Below, piece by piece: positions 1-7,925 of a stretch of 12,895 nt of DNA. Positions within the stretch are counted from its first letter, which is position 1; every line of letters begins with the position of its first letter. The notes beneath the pieces were generated by a model. The model made no database searches. It saw only the letters and a list, made by a program, of their open reading frames with translations, and was not told the DNA's origin. Source of the DNA: an uncultured Chthonomonas sp. Lineage in GTDB: Bacteria; Armatimonadota; Chthonomonadetes; Chthonomonadales; CAJBBX01. Location: the NCBI GenBank assembly GCA_903886985.1, contig CAISOI010000376.1, positions 1 to 12,895 of the forward strand. Reading direction: 5' to 3'. Made by a program: the position numbers and the translations under genes.

Positions 1-427
1 TCTAAGACTTGGCAGGATTAGTAAATGCCATCTAGGTACCGCACCAGACTCGAACGATCGCAGTAAATGGATAGCGTAAACAACATGAAACGCCGGGGAC
101 AGTCCTCCCCCGATCACGTGGTCATGATTGGAGTTGTACAAAGCGGAGCATGGAATTTCAGCCGAAACAACCTGAATTCCAGTTAGCTCACACCCAGCAA
201 GGATTTTAAAGAGGAAGAGAGCAGATGGCTGTCGCCATCTGTTGAAGTCAACATCCTGCCCACCAATGTAAATTGCCGAAGATACTACTTAATTCGTATT
301 TCAGCGATTACCGAGAATCAGAGCCTTTGCTCCCATTCCGCCATTCGCCCATTCGCAGTTAAAAGCCGTTAGCCGCTCGCAAATCAACTCAACTCTGTTA
401 TCATGGCACTTTTAGAATCGCTTTCCG
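1..427. other. Leading stretch without a convincing gene
   Basis: I see no gene here that I would annotate. A - strand frame stays open from 288 to the window edge (96 codons) after an in-frame stop at 289-291, but it has no ATG, no ribosome binding site and no recognisable family. A 33-codon + strand frame (85-186) has no ribosome binding site. Visible structure consists of a hairpin (220-243), a small inverted repeat just after it (GTTGA/TCAAC, 241-252), and short CCATTCG-like repeats at 332-356. A GAATC site (415-419) lies eight bases before the secDF promoter. The stretch may be intergenic space or the eroded tail of a neighbour. Confidence 0.5.
220..243. other. Hairpin, 8 to 10 bp stem with 4-base loop
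   Basis: CAGATGGC (222-229) and GCCATCTG (234-241) are perfect inverse complements around the loop TGTC. One G-U and one A-U pair (221/242, 220/243) can extend the stem. There is no T run after it on the + strand, so it is not a typical + strand terminator. Read on the - strand it is followed by a pyrimidine-rich stretch that ends in TTT, so a weak - strand terminator is possible. Its function is unknown. Confidence 0.5.
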
Positions 428-456
428 TTGACATTCGCTCCTGTCGCGTCTATAAT
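428..456 (+). promoter_or_regulatory. Consensus sigma-70 promoter for secDF
   Basis: A perfect -35 box TTGACA (428-433) and a perfect -10 box TATAAT (451-456) are separated by exactly 17 bases. Transcription should start near 463, giving a leader of about 85 bases before the secDF start at 548. The longest open frame begins at the TTG that is the first three bases of the -35 box, so that upstream start cannot be on this transcript. A complete consensus promoter suggests strong housekeeping expression. This is a sequence reading; no mapped start site is known to me. Confidence 0.85.
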
Positions 457-466
457 GGAGTGCTAT

Positions 467-501
467 GTGTCCCGGTATTCCGCCTCAGCGGACCGGGGCG
501 C
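467..501 (+). promoter_or_regulatory. Hairpin in the secDF leader RNA
   Basis: CCCGGT (471-476) pairs with ACCGGG (492-497), and CCGC (480-483) pairs with GCGG (488-491) around the loop CTCA. A 3-base bulge (477-479) separates the two helices. Four more pairs, two of them G-U, can extend the outer helix to 467/501. The hairpin sits at the very 5' end of the predicted transcript and ends about 30 bases before the ribosome binding site. It could be an mRNA-stabilising 5' stem or part of a regulatory leader; I do not recognise a known riboswitch family. Confidence 0.6.
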
Positions 502-532
502 TATTAATGCCGGGGAACTATTATCACCCGAC

Positions 533-538
533 GGAGGG
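533..538 (+). promoter_or_regulatory. Ribosome binding site that fixes the secDF start
   Basis: GGAGGG lies nine bases before the TTG at 548 and is the only strong Shine-Dalgarno match in the leader. It supports the short start over the 5' extension of 40 codons that begins in the promoter. Confidence 0.8.
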
Positions 539-547
539 TTGGTCGTT

Positions 548-2983
548 TTGAAGAACAACAGTAACAGCCTGTTTTGGATTATTCTTGCGCTGGCTGCAGG
601 GTCGCTATTCGTAGCGGTGAAACAATCTACACGATTTGGTCTTGACGTTCAGGGTGGTATGCGCATGGTTTTGCGTGCCGACATCACCAAGAAACCAAAA
701 GGCGTGGACTGGGATGCGGAAAAGTTGAATGGTGTTGCAAACATCATCCGAAACCGTGTTGACGCCCTCGGAGTCGCCGAGCCAATCGTCTATCCAAAGC
801 CCGCAGAAGATAGAATCGTCGTTGAGTTGCCGGGTCTTACAAATAGAGATCAAGCGCGCCAGATGATTCAATCGACAGCAAAACTGGAGTTCCGCAGCGT
901 TCCCGAACTCGATAATGGAACCTGGAATATTACTCGCGGCACCACCACCAAGGGCGGTGTCGACTACGAGAAATTAGTAAACTCATCCACCGGTAAAGAG
1001 ATTTCACCTGCCGAACTACAGGATCGCGTATTTTCCAAGGATCCTCTGCTTTCCGGCGACCGTTTGAAATCGAACTCCCGCGCCGAATTGCCAATGGGCA
1101 AAGCGGTCATCCATTTTGAATTTCAAGACGACGCAAAGGGAATTTTCGAAGAATTCACGCGAGGACACGTCGGCAAGCATCTTGCTATCTTCCTTGATGG
1201 AAAACTTCTCTCTGCTCCAAACATCAACGATGTTATTCCGGGTACAGGAATCATCGAAGGTAACTTCACAGCCGAGTCGGCAAAGGCGCTTGCAGATCAA
1301 CTAAACGCTGGTGCGCTTCCTGTCCCGCTCATCGAAGAAGAGACTGTTAACATCGAGCCAACACTCGGTAAGCAGGCAGTCACGCAGGCAACCACTGCGG
1401 GTGCCATTGGTCTTTTCCTCGTTCTTATAATAATGTTGTATTGGTACAAGGTTCCCGGCTTAATCGCGGACGGTGCGTTGATCCTCTATGCACTATTCAC
1501 ATTTGCGCTTTTCAAATTGATACCTGTGACATTGACTGTGCCTGGTATCGCTGGATTCATCCTCTCGATCGGTATGGCTGTTGACGCAAACATCCTGATC
1601 TTCGAAAGAATGAAAGAGGAGCGCGTCTCCGGCAAGACTATTAAGTCTTCTGTCGAGACTGGCTTTAAGCGAGCATTCACTGCAATCCTCGACTCCAACA
1701 TCTGTACTTTGATCACCTGTGGAATTCTCTACCAGTTTGGTACAGGCTCCGTTCGTGGATTTGCGCTTACGCTTGCAGTTGGTGTCGCGGTCTCCATGTT
1801 CACCGCCATCACCTGTACCCGAACATTCCTACTTATGTTCGCTGGAACAGCTGCGGGTCAGATCGACAAGAACTACGCACTCACCGGTGGCGCGCATCCA
1901 AAATTAGATGTCTCCAAGAAAATGCCATTGTGGTTCGGTATCTCTGCGATCATCATTCTTCCTGGGCTCCTTGCATGGGGCGCGGGCGGAATTCATAAGA
2001 ATATTGAATTCACGGGTGGTACGGAAATTCAGGTTCGATTCACATCCACGCCAACAGCCGCAGCTATTCAGTCTGCTCTCGGCAAAGCGGGAATTAATGA
2101 GTCGAATATCGTCATTGCTCAAGATAACCGAGCGTTTATTACCACGCCGCGATTGGACGACGCAAAACGCACGACCGTCCTTGAATCGCTTCAATCAGGC
2201 GTGAGCCCGTTCGCGAAAGGTACTACCGTCAAGGGCAGCGCCGAATCCGACGTCAGCTATTCAAACGTCAGTGGTACGATTAGCGCCGAGCTAACCAAGA
2301 ATGCAATTCTTGCAGTCATTTATGCATCCGTGCTTATCATTCTGTATCTCGCTCTTCGGTTCTCAATTCCAAACTTCATCGAAGGTTTGAAGTTCGGTAC
2401 CTGCGCCGTTGCCGCTCTGCTTCATGACGTGGGAGTTCTCTGGGGATCGTTCGCAATTCTCGGGTTCCTTTTCCACTGGCAAATTGACAGCCTTTTTGTT
2501 ACAGCGATGCTTACCGTTATCGGATTCTCCGTTCACGATACCATCATCATCTTCGACCGAATTCGTGAGAACCTGACGAACAAAACGCGGTTCGAAACAT
2601 TTGCTGATGTAGCAGATCGATCCATCGAACAGACCTTTGCTCGATCTATCCGAACTTCTGCAACAGTCGTTATTACGTTGACGGCGCTATTATTAGCCGG
2701 CGGAACTGTTGTGCGACTCTTTGTTGCAGCACTTCTGATCGGTATCGTCAGTGGAACTTATTCCTCAATCTTTAACGCAACACCGTTATTGATCTGGTGG
2801 AAAAGGAAATCTGCAGATGCAGCAGCCGTTGCCGCATCTGTGGTGACCAAGCCTATTCCGATCAAAACAACGCCAAAGCCTGTAGTTAGTACGGGTATTG
2901 GTGGAGAAACTCAGACCCTTGAAGAAGCCGAAGAAGAGCTTGCCAGAAACAAGGCGATCAAGAGACGTCGTCGCCGAATGTAA
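548..2983 (+). CDS. secDF: Fused protein-export membrane protein SecDF
   Basis: SecD and SecF are joined in one 811-residue chain. The protein works with SecYEG in the inner membrane and uses proton flow to help pull secreted proteins across. An N-terminal membrane helix (about 8-24) is followed by the SecD signature GLDVQGGMR (31-39), a large periplasmic part (to about 270), and six SecD helices with AVDANI (344-349). The SecF half starts near 457, with FTGG at 488-491, LLHDVG (624-629) and VHDTIIIFDRIREN (662-675). D346, D627 and R671 appear to match the proton-relay residues known from Thermus SecDF. The tail (752-811) is low complexity and ends in a basic RRRRR run. The TTG start is chosen from the GGAGGG site and the upstream promoter; a longer start at 428 would lie in the -35 box. 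The gene is followed by its own terminator. Confidence 0.95.
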   Translation: MKNNSNSLFWIILALAAGSLFVAVKQSTRFGLDVQGGMRMVLRADITKKPKGVDWDAEKLNGVANIIRNRVDALGVAEPIVYPKPAEDRIVVELPGLTNRDQARQMIQSTAKLEFRSVPELDNGTWNITRGTTTKGGVDYEKLVNSSTGKEISPAELQDRVFSKDPLLSGDRLKSNSRAELPMGKAVIHFEFQDDAKGIFEEFTRGHVGKHLAIFLDGKLLSAPNINDVIPGTGIIEGNFTAESAKALADQLNAGALPVPLIEEETVNIEPTLGKQAVTQATTAGAIGLFLVLIIMLYWYKVPGLIADGALILYALFTFALFKLIPVTLTVPGIAGFILSIGMAVDANILIFERMKEERVSGKTIKSSVETGFKRAFTAILDSNICTLITCGILYQFGTGSVRGFALTLAVGVAVSMFTAITCTRTFLLMFAGTAAGQIDKNYALTGGAHPKLDVSKKMPLWFGISAIIILPGLLAWGAGGIHKNIEFTGGTEIQVRFTSTPTAAAIQSALGKAGINESNIVIAQDNRAFITTPRLDDAKRTTVLESLQSGVSPFAKGTTVKGSAESDVSYSNVSGTISAELTKNAILAVIYASVLIILYLALRFSIPNFIEGLKFGTCAVAALLHDVGVLWGSFAILGFLFHWQIDSLFVTAMLTVIGFSVHDTIIIFDRIRENLTNKTRFETFADVADRSIEQTFARSIRTSATVVITLTALLLAGGTVVRLFVAALLIGIVSGTYSSIFNATPLLIWWKRKSADAAAVAASVVTKPIPIKTTPKPVVSTGIGGETQTLEEAEEELARNKAIKRRRRRM

Positions 2984-3051
2984 GCTCGCTCTAGAGTTGT
3001 AGTTTGTATCAAAGGCTCGCAGAACAGCGGGCTTCGCACTTCGTACTTTGG

Positions 3052-3094
3052 GCCTGTGAAACTTAGCGACACGCGTTTCACAGGCTCTGTTTTC
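3052..3094 (+). terminator. Rho-independent terminator after secDF
   Basis: GCCTGTGAAAC (3052-3062) and GTTTCACAGGC (3075-3085) form a perfect 11 bp stem with a 12-base loop, followed by TCTGTTTTC with a short T run (3090-3093 is the core). It lies about 70 bases after the secDF stop and separates secDF from the next gene. The T run is short and begins a few bases after the stem, so read-through is possible. Confidence 0.8.
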
Positions 3095-3138
3095 ACCTAT
3101 GCTGTCATCTTAACCAATGAAGCTGGAGGTACTACATA

Positions 3139-3414
3139 ATGTCATCTCAGCAGCCACCGCAAACTCAACCGCAGAAGATGCACTTTCCTGTTCGTACGAT
3201 AATGCTGGTTCTCGCCGTGATACTGATCACCGTTTTCGCCATGAAAAATGGAGAAATGGTTAAGATCTGGCCGATCGGCAATGGTAGTGTCTTTATGGTA
3301 ATCCTCATTAGCTTTGTTCTTGGGTTACTGATTGGTGTGCTGCTCCACAGTATGTTCACCACCAAAATGAGAATGGCACCCGATGAACGCATTATTGAAA
3401 GGAACGACCGCTAA
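3139..3414 (+). CDS. LapA-domain (DUF1049) small inner-membrane protein
   Basis: This is a 91-residue protein with two predicted membrane helices (about 18-35 and 50-70). Between them is a short polar segment, AMKNGEMVKIWPIG (34-47), matching the LapA-domain pattern FAxxNxxxVxxxxxxG. The N-terminus is Gln/Pro rich and the C-terminus is charged and probably cytoplasmic. In E. coli the LapA/LapB pair acts in lipopolysaccharide assembly control, but stand-alone LapA-domain proteins next to recJ are usually uncharacterised, so no function is assigned. GGAGG (3125-3129) sits nine bases before the ATG. The stop is two bases before the recJ start, so the two are probably co-translated. I see no convincing promoter between the upstream terminator and this gene. 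Confidence 0.8.
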   Translation: MSSQQPPQTQPQKMHFPVRTIMLVLAVILITVFAMKNGEMVKIWPIGNGSVFMVILISFVLGLLIGVLLHSMFTTKMRMAPDERIIERNDR

Positions 3415-3416
3415 TT

Positions 3417-5144
3417 TTGGCTACCCCTCGCAGAAGACGCTGGATAATTGCTGACATTGACCTCCTGGCATGTGCTCGCCTACAGAGGGAAATGGGAGTA
3501 TCCCCCCTAATAGCCCAGCTCTTGGTGAGGCGTGGAATAACTACTCCAGAGCAAGCGGATACGTTTCTCGATCCCTGTTTCTCGCATCTGCCGGATCCAT
3601 TTTTATTGCCGGATGCCGAGGTTGCCGCCGAGCGACTCAAAATCGCCATTCATCGCCGAGACAAGATTATTGTTCATGGCGATTATGATGGAGATGGTGT
3701 AACGTCCGCGGCTCTTTGGACTCGTCTGCTAGAAAAGCTGGAAGCAGATGTATCCGTACATGTGCCTCACAGAAAACGGGATGGATATGATATCCGTTCG
3801 AAATTTGTGCAGGAAGCAAAGTCGAATGGCGTTAAGCTGATTGTCACCACCGATTGCGGAATTCAGCGATTGGAAGAAGTGGAAGAAGCGCGGGAAGCAG
3901 GCATTGATGTCATTGTCACAGATCACCACGAACCGGGTGAGGCATTGCCAAAGGCAGTAGCGGTGGTCAATCCGCACCGTAAAGACTCTATCTATCCATT
4001 TCAGGATCTTGCAGGAGTCGGAGTTGCCTTCCGAATGGGGGAGGCGCTCATTCGCCATCTTGATATGCCAGTAGACAGTTATCGAAGAGCATATTGCGAT
4101 TTCGCCGCCATTGGGACTGTCACGGATGTGATGCCCATCATCGCAGAGAATCGCGTCTTCGTGAAATACGGGCTCGAATCGATTCGAAACACTAAGAAGC
4201 CCGGACTTCGGGCCCTTATGAATACCAGTGGTATTACTCCGCAAACTCTCAATGCCTCGTCCATCGGTTTCCGAATTGGTCCGCGGATCAATGCTATTGG
4301 AAGGTTAGCGGATGCCAGTCTGGCACTCGATTTGATGTTGACCCGTGACGATGTGGAAGCAGCTAATCTCGCGCAGCAATTAGAGACCGCAAATCGAGAT
4401 CGTCAAGGCGAACAACAGCGCATTTTTGAAGAGGCTGTCGCGCAGGTTGCGCATATGGACCTCAATGAGATTTACTGCCTGGCACTTGCAGGGGAGAGTT
4501 GGCATTCCGGGGTCATTGGAATTGTAGCCAGCAAGATCGTGGAGTATACGGGGCGACCTACCATCATGGTTGCTCTGGATCAAGAGCGGGGTGTCGGACG
4601 AGCTTCCGCTAGAAGTATTAGTACATTCAATATGCTGGAGGCTATCACCAAATGCAGTGATTTGCTCCTTGAATTTGGCGGTCACTCCCATGCTGCTGGA
4701 TTTGGAATTCAGAACGAACGTTTCCCTGAATTTGCAGAGCGGATCAATCAAGTAGCTCACACAATGCTTACGGAAGAGGATTTCATTCCCGAACTCGTTG
4801 TGGATGCAGAGATCAACGCATGTGATCTGAACGAGTCAATTATTAACGAAATGAGTGTTCTGGAGCCATTTGGTCGCGGAAATCCCGAGCCACTATTTAT
4901 TGTCCGTAATCTGGCGATTTCAGAAATCTTCCGAATGGGCTCAGACAAACAGCACCTGAAATTGCGACTGAAGGCTGACGGCGATATTGTAAAAGATGGA
5001 ATTATGTGGGGCGCCGGAAACCTTGCAGAGAGCGTAAGGGCAGGGGATCGGGTGGATGTGGTTTGTCGCCCGCAATTGAATCATTTCAATGGGCGCACTA
5101 CAGTGCAGTTGTTGTTGGAAGATATTAAGATTGCTGGAGTGTAA
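3417..5144 (+). CDS. recJ: Single-stranded-DNA-specific exonuclease RecJ
   Basis: RecJ is a 5'-to-3' single-strand DNA exonuclease that acts in recombination, mismatch and base-excision repair. The 575-residue length is close to E. coli RecJ. The DHH domain carries the metal-binding motifs DYDGDG (89-94), TTDCG (144-148) and TDHH (168-171), with VVNPHR at 183-188. The DHHA1 part contains WHSGVIGIVASK (362-373) and the end motif GGHSHAAGFG (421-430). The rest (about 455-575) fits the OB-fold domain. All key residues look intact. The start is a TTG two bases after the upstream stop. GAAAGGA (3397-3403) is about 13 bases away, rather far, but the next in-frame ATG (codon 26) would cut into the conserved N-terminal segment. 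The recJ stop and next start are only two bases apart. Confidence 0.97.
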   Translation: MATPRRRRWIIADIDLLACARLQREMGVSPLIAQLLVRRGITTPEQADTFLDPCFSHLPDPFLLPDAEVAAERLKIAIHRRDKIIVHGDYDGDGVTSAALWTRLLEKLEADVSVHVPHRKRDGYDIRSKFVQEAKSNGVKLIVTTDCGIQRLEEVEEAREAGIDVIVTDHHEPGEALPKAVAVVNPHRKDSIYPFQDLAGVGVAFRMGEALIRHLDMPVDSYRRAYCDFAAIGTVTDVMPIIAENRVFVKYGLESIRNTKKPGLRALMNTSGITPQTLNASSIGFRIGPRINAIGRLADASLALDLMLTRDDVEAANLAQQLETANRDRQGEQQRIFEEAVAQVAHMDLNEIYCLALAGESWHSGVIGIVASKIVEYTGRPTIMVALDQERGVGRASARSISTFNMLEAITKCSDLLLEFGGHSHAAGFGIQNERFPEFAERINQVAHTMLTEEDFIPELVVDAEINACDLNESIINEMSVLEPFGRGNPEPLFIVRNLAISEIFRMGSDKQHLKLRLKADGDIVKDGIMWGAGNLAESVRAGDRVDVVCRPQLNHFNGRTTVQLLLEDIKIAGV

Positions 5145-5146
5145 AT

Positions 5147-5548
5147 GTGAACGAACTGAATTATGTATGCGACCCCGTTCTTACGGCAGAGCAAGTCGCC
5201 GATCTTTTTCGACGAAGCACGATTCGTCGTCCAATAGATGACATGCCGAGAATAGCAAAGATGGTGGCAGCTTCGGATCTTACCGTGGCAGCATTCGATG
5301 GTGATCTGCTTGTTGGCTACTCCCGCAGCTTGACGGATTTTTGCTTCTGTTGTTATTTGAGCGATCTCGCGGTTGATGAGAAATATCAGCATAAAGGCAT
5401 TGGTAAGAAATTAGTTGAGATCACTCGTGATCGAATTGGGGACAAAGCCGCTCTGATCCTTCTCGCATCCCCCGCTGCCATGGGGTATTATCCGAAAATC
5501 GGTTTTGAACTGGCACAAAACGCATTCATCATTAAACGCACCGAATAA
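5147..5548 (+). CDS. GNAT-family N-acetyltransferase, substrate unknown
   Basis: This 133-residue protein has the GNAT fold pattern. The acetyl-CoA binding motif A is LSDLAVDEKYQHKGIGKKLV (71-90), with the pyrophosphate-loop core Q81-x-x-G84-x-G86. The C-terminal segment MGYYPKIGFE (112-121) is typical of motif B, where a Tyr often serves as general acid. The substrate cannot be read from the sequence; small molecules, peptide N-termini and protein lysines are all possible. The start is GTG, with GGAG (5136-5139) seven bases upstream; an overlapping ATG at 5145 stops at once. It sits two bases after recJ. In many genomes the slot between recJ and relA is taken by adenine phosphoribosyltransferase (apt), so this gene looks like a replacement or insertion there. 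Confidence 0.85.
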   Translation: MNELNYVCDPVLTAEQVADLFRRSTIRRPIDDMPRIAKMVAASDLTVAAFDGDLLVGYSRSLTDFCFCCYLSDLAVDEKYQHKGIGKKLVEITRDRIGDKAALILLASPAAMGYYPKIGFELAQNAFIIKRTE

Positions 5549-5588
5549 CGCATCGAAATAATATGATCTGACAGAGTATGAACTGACT

Positions 5589-7925
5589 ATGGAGTCAAAC
5601 CCAGACAGTAAAAGCACAACCTCACAAATCGCGTCCGGAAGTATGAAGGATTACCGCGAAGAGATTGCTGACGCCTATCGCAAGCTGGAAGCCTCCCTCC
5701 TCAAGTACCGCCCGAATGCCGATGTCAACCTTCTTCGTCGCGCTTATCGATTTGCAAGAAAGCACCACTTGGGACAGTATCGCCGTTCCGGCGAACCCTA
5801 TATTACACACCCAATTGCAGTAGCTCAGATCCTCGCTAATCTCGAAATGGATGTGCCCACCTTATCATCTGGTCTCCTGCACGATGTCGTGGAAGATACA
5901 AGTGTCACCCATGAGTTTCTGACTGAGAGATTCGGTCCAGAAATTGCCACTCTGGTCGATGGAGTGACAAAACTAAACATCGTTACTTACGATGAGTTCG
6001 GTGTTCGCCCCCACCTCGACGACGAGAATGGTCAGGATACGCTGGAACCGCATGAGATTGCTCGTAAACTGCGCCAACAGGAAGCGGTCAAGAGCGCAGC
6101 AAATCTCCGTAAGATATTCCTCGCAATGGCACGTGACCTCAGGGTTATGGTAGTCAAGCTGGCGGATAGGCTGCACAACATGCGCACTATGGAGTCGATG
6201 CCCGCTGTGAAGCGTAAGAAGATCTCCGAAGAAACGCTGAATGTTTTTGCGCCCCTTGCTCATCGTCTTGGAATTTGGCAGATTAAGTGGGAGCTGGAAG
6301 ATCTGGCGTTTAAGTTCACTGAACCCGAAGCCTATGGAAGAGTTGCGGCACAGGTCGCCCAGACCAGAGGGGAGCGTCAGGGAGAAGTGAATGAAGCGAT
6401 AGCCATTCTCAAAGAGAGACTTGAAGCCGAAGGAATTCCGGACGCACAGGTAAACGGCCGTCCGAAACACCTGTGGAGCATTCATCAGAAAATGCTCAAA
6501 CAGGAACTTGATTTCAAAGAACTCTTCGACTTAGTTGCACTCCGCATTATTGTCCACTCAAAGCCCCAATGTTATTCAGCGCTCGGGATTGTCAGCGGTC
6601 TTTGGACCCCAATGCCAGGGATGTATAGTGACTACATCGCACACGGCAAGAGCAATATGTACCAGAGCCTACATATTAAGGTTATCGGACCCCGTGGAAA
6701 GCCTGTAGAAGTTCAAATCCGAACGCGTGAGATGCACCGAACCGCAGAATATGGTGTGGCGGCGCACTGGGCATACAAGGAAAAGGGCGAGGGCAGCAAA
6801 GGTGGCGACCAATTTGAACGAAAACTGAACTGGCTGCGCCAACAGATTTTCGATATTCAGAGCGAAGCCAAAGAGCCGGGAGAATTCCTTAGAAACGTAA
6901 CGGAAGACCTTTTCACCGATCAAGTTTTTGTGTTTAGTCCTAAAGGCGACGTGGTCGATCTGCCGAGCGGCGCGACCCCCATCGATTTTGCCTATCGGAT
7001 CCACTCTGATGTCGGTAATCGAACCATCGGCGCAAAAGTAAATGGCAAGATGGTGACACTTTCCTATGAGTTCAAAAATGGAGATGTCGTCGAGATCCTT
7101 ACGCGTACGGCGGGACATCCCAGTCGAGATTGGTTAGGGCTTGCCAAAACCGCACATGCCAGAACTAAGATAAAAGCATATTTTAAGAAGATGATGCATT
7201 CTGAATCTGTCGTGCAAGGGATGGAGACCTTGCAGCGAGAGGCAGATCGGTTGGGTCTGGACAGTAAAGTGTTGCTAAAAGACGAGTCGCTTCGAGCGAT
7301 TGCATCGGCATTCAATTGTCCAACGGAGGAAGAACTCGTTGCCGCGGTAGGACATGGCACAGTCTCGGCGGCTTCGGTGCTCAATCGTCTTCAGCCAGCG
7401 ACTTCCCAGCAAAATCGTGGACTGGTGGTGGGGCGGGGCAGGTCAGACGAAAGCAAACTCAAGGTCTCTGCGGGAAATGTAGATAACATTATGTTCCGCC
7501 GATCAAGATGCTGCTTACCAATTCCGGGAGATGAGATAGTTGGCTACGTCACGCGCGGACGTGGCATGGCCTTGCATCGTCTCGGATGTGTGAATGCACA
7601 ACAATATGAAAAGACAGAACCGGAACGACTGATTAAGGTGGACTATTCCGGCGCAGATGGGCAGGTCTACAGTGTTCAAATTGTATTGGAGACCGCGGAT
7701 CGAACCGGCTTGCTGGCGGACGTGGGCAACATTTTTAGCGAACAGAAGACCTTTATCACAGCTATCAAAACCCAGTCCCATCGCGACAAAACTGCAACCC
7801 TAGAAATCACAACGGAAGTGAAGGATGTTCAACACCTCAATCGACTCTTTATGGCGGTCCGCAAAATGCCGGACGTGCTTAGTATCGAACGATCGTTTAG
7901 CGGAATGAAGAAGCTTGCACACTGA
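5589..7925 (+). CDS. RelA/SpoT-type bifunctional (p)ppGpp synthetase/hydrolase
   Basis: This long RSH enzyme (778 residues) makes and degrades the alarmone (p)ppGpp. The hydrolase HD domain is intact: H74, H98-D99, E102-D103, and KLADRLHN (190-197) supplying D193 and N197. The synthetase domain keeps NGRPKH (289-294), FDLVALR (313-319, with D314), K354, Y358 and EVQIRT (374-379). However, the segment that normally reads RFKD (bifunctional) or ExDD (RelA only) reads MYSD (345-348). There is also an insertion of roughly 28 residues after GVTKL (125-129), spanning about 135-165. TGS (about 440-502), a Cys-containing region (CC 641-642, H663, C667) and a C-terminal ACT domain (about 692-768) follow. 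The start ATG has only a weak ribosome binding site; an ATG at 5643 has a GGAA too close to it. It probably belongs to the recJ transcript. The intact HD domain argues for at least hydrolase activity. Confidence 0.95.
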   Translation: MESNPDSKSTTSQIASGSMKDYREEIADAYRKLEASLLKYRPNADVNLLRRAYRFARKHHLGQYRRSGEPYITHPIAVAQILANLEMDVPTLSSGLLHDVVEDTSVTHEFLTERFGPEIATLVDGVTKLNIVTYDEFGVRPHLDDENGQDTLEPHEIARKLRQQEAVKSAANLRKIFLAMARDLRVMVVKLADRLHNMRTMESMPAVKRKKISEETLNVFAPLAHRLGIWQIKWELEDLAFKFTEPEAYGRVAAQVAQTRGERQGEVNEAIAILKERLEAEGIPDAQVNGRPKHLWSIHQKMLKQELDFKELFDLVALRIIVHSKPQCYSALGIVSGLWTPMPGMYSDYIAHGKSNMYQSLHIKVIGPRGKPVEVQIRTREMHRTAEYGVAAHWAYKEKGEGSKGGDQFERKLNWLRQQIFDIQSEAKEPGEFLRNVTEDLFTDQVFVFSPKGDVVDLPSGATPIDFAYRIHSDVGNRTIGAKVNGKMVTLSYEFKNGDVVEILTRTAGHPSRDWLGLAKTAHARTKIKAYFKKMMHSESVVQGMETLQREADRLGLDSKVLLKDESLRAIASAFNCPTEEELVAAVGHGTVSAASVLNRLQPATSQQNRGLVVGRGRSDESKLKVSAGNVDNIMFRRSRCCLPIPGDEIVGYVTRGRGMALHRLGCVNAQQYEKTEPERLIKVDYSGADGQVYSVQIVLETADRTGLLADVGNIFSEQKTFITAIKTQSHRDKTATLEITTEVKDVQHLNRLFMAVRKMPDVLSIERSFSGMKKLAH

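Noticed and set aside
85..186. 33-codon + strand frame
   Set aside because: No ribosome binding site or promoter, and no family resemblance.
1..288. Open - strand frame of 96 codons reaching the window edge
   Set aside because: It has no ATG, no ribosome binding site and no recognisable motif, and such a run is not very unlikely by chance at this composition. It could be the C-terminal or eroded part of a gene, but I cannot support that.
332..356. Short CCATTCG-like tandem repeats
   Set aside because: There are only three imperfect units of 7 to 9 bases, with no spacers or flanking genes to suggest an array or binding-site cluster.
428..547. N-terminal extension of SecDF from TTG 428
   Set aside because: The start codon is part of the -35 box of a consensus promoter, and the added residues do not look like SecD.
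3729..4244. 171-codon - strand frame opposite recJ
   Set aside because: It lies entirely opposite the conserved recJ core and has no known motif, so it is a coding shadow. The same applies to the - strand frames at 5973-6485, 6669-7118 and 8331-8807.
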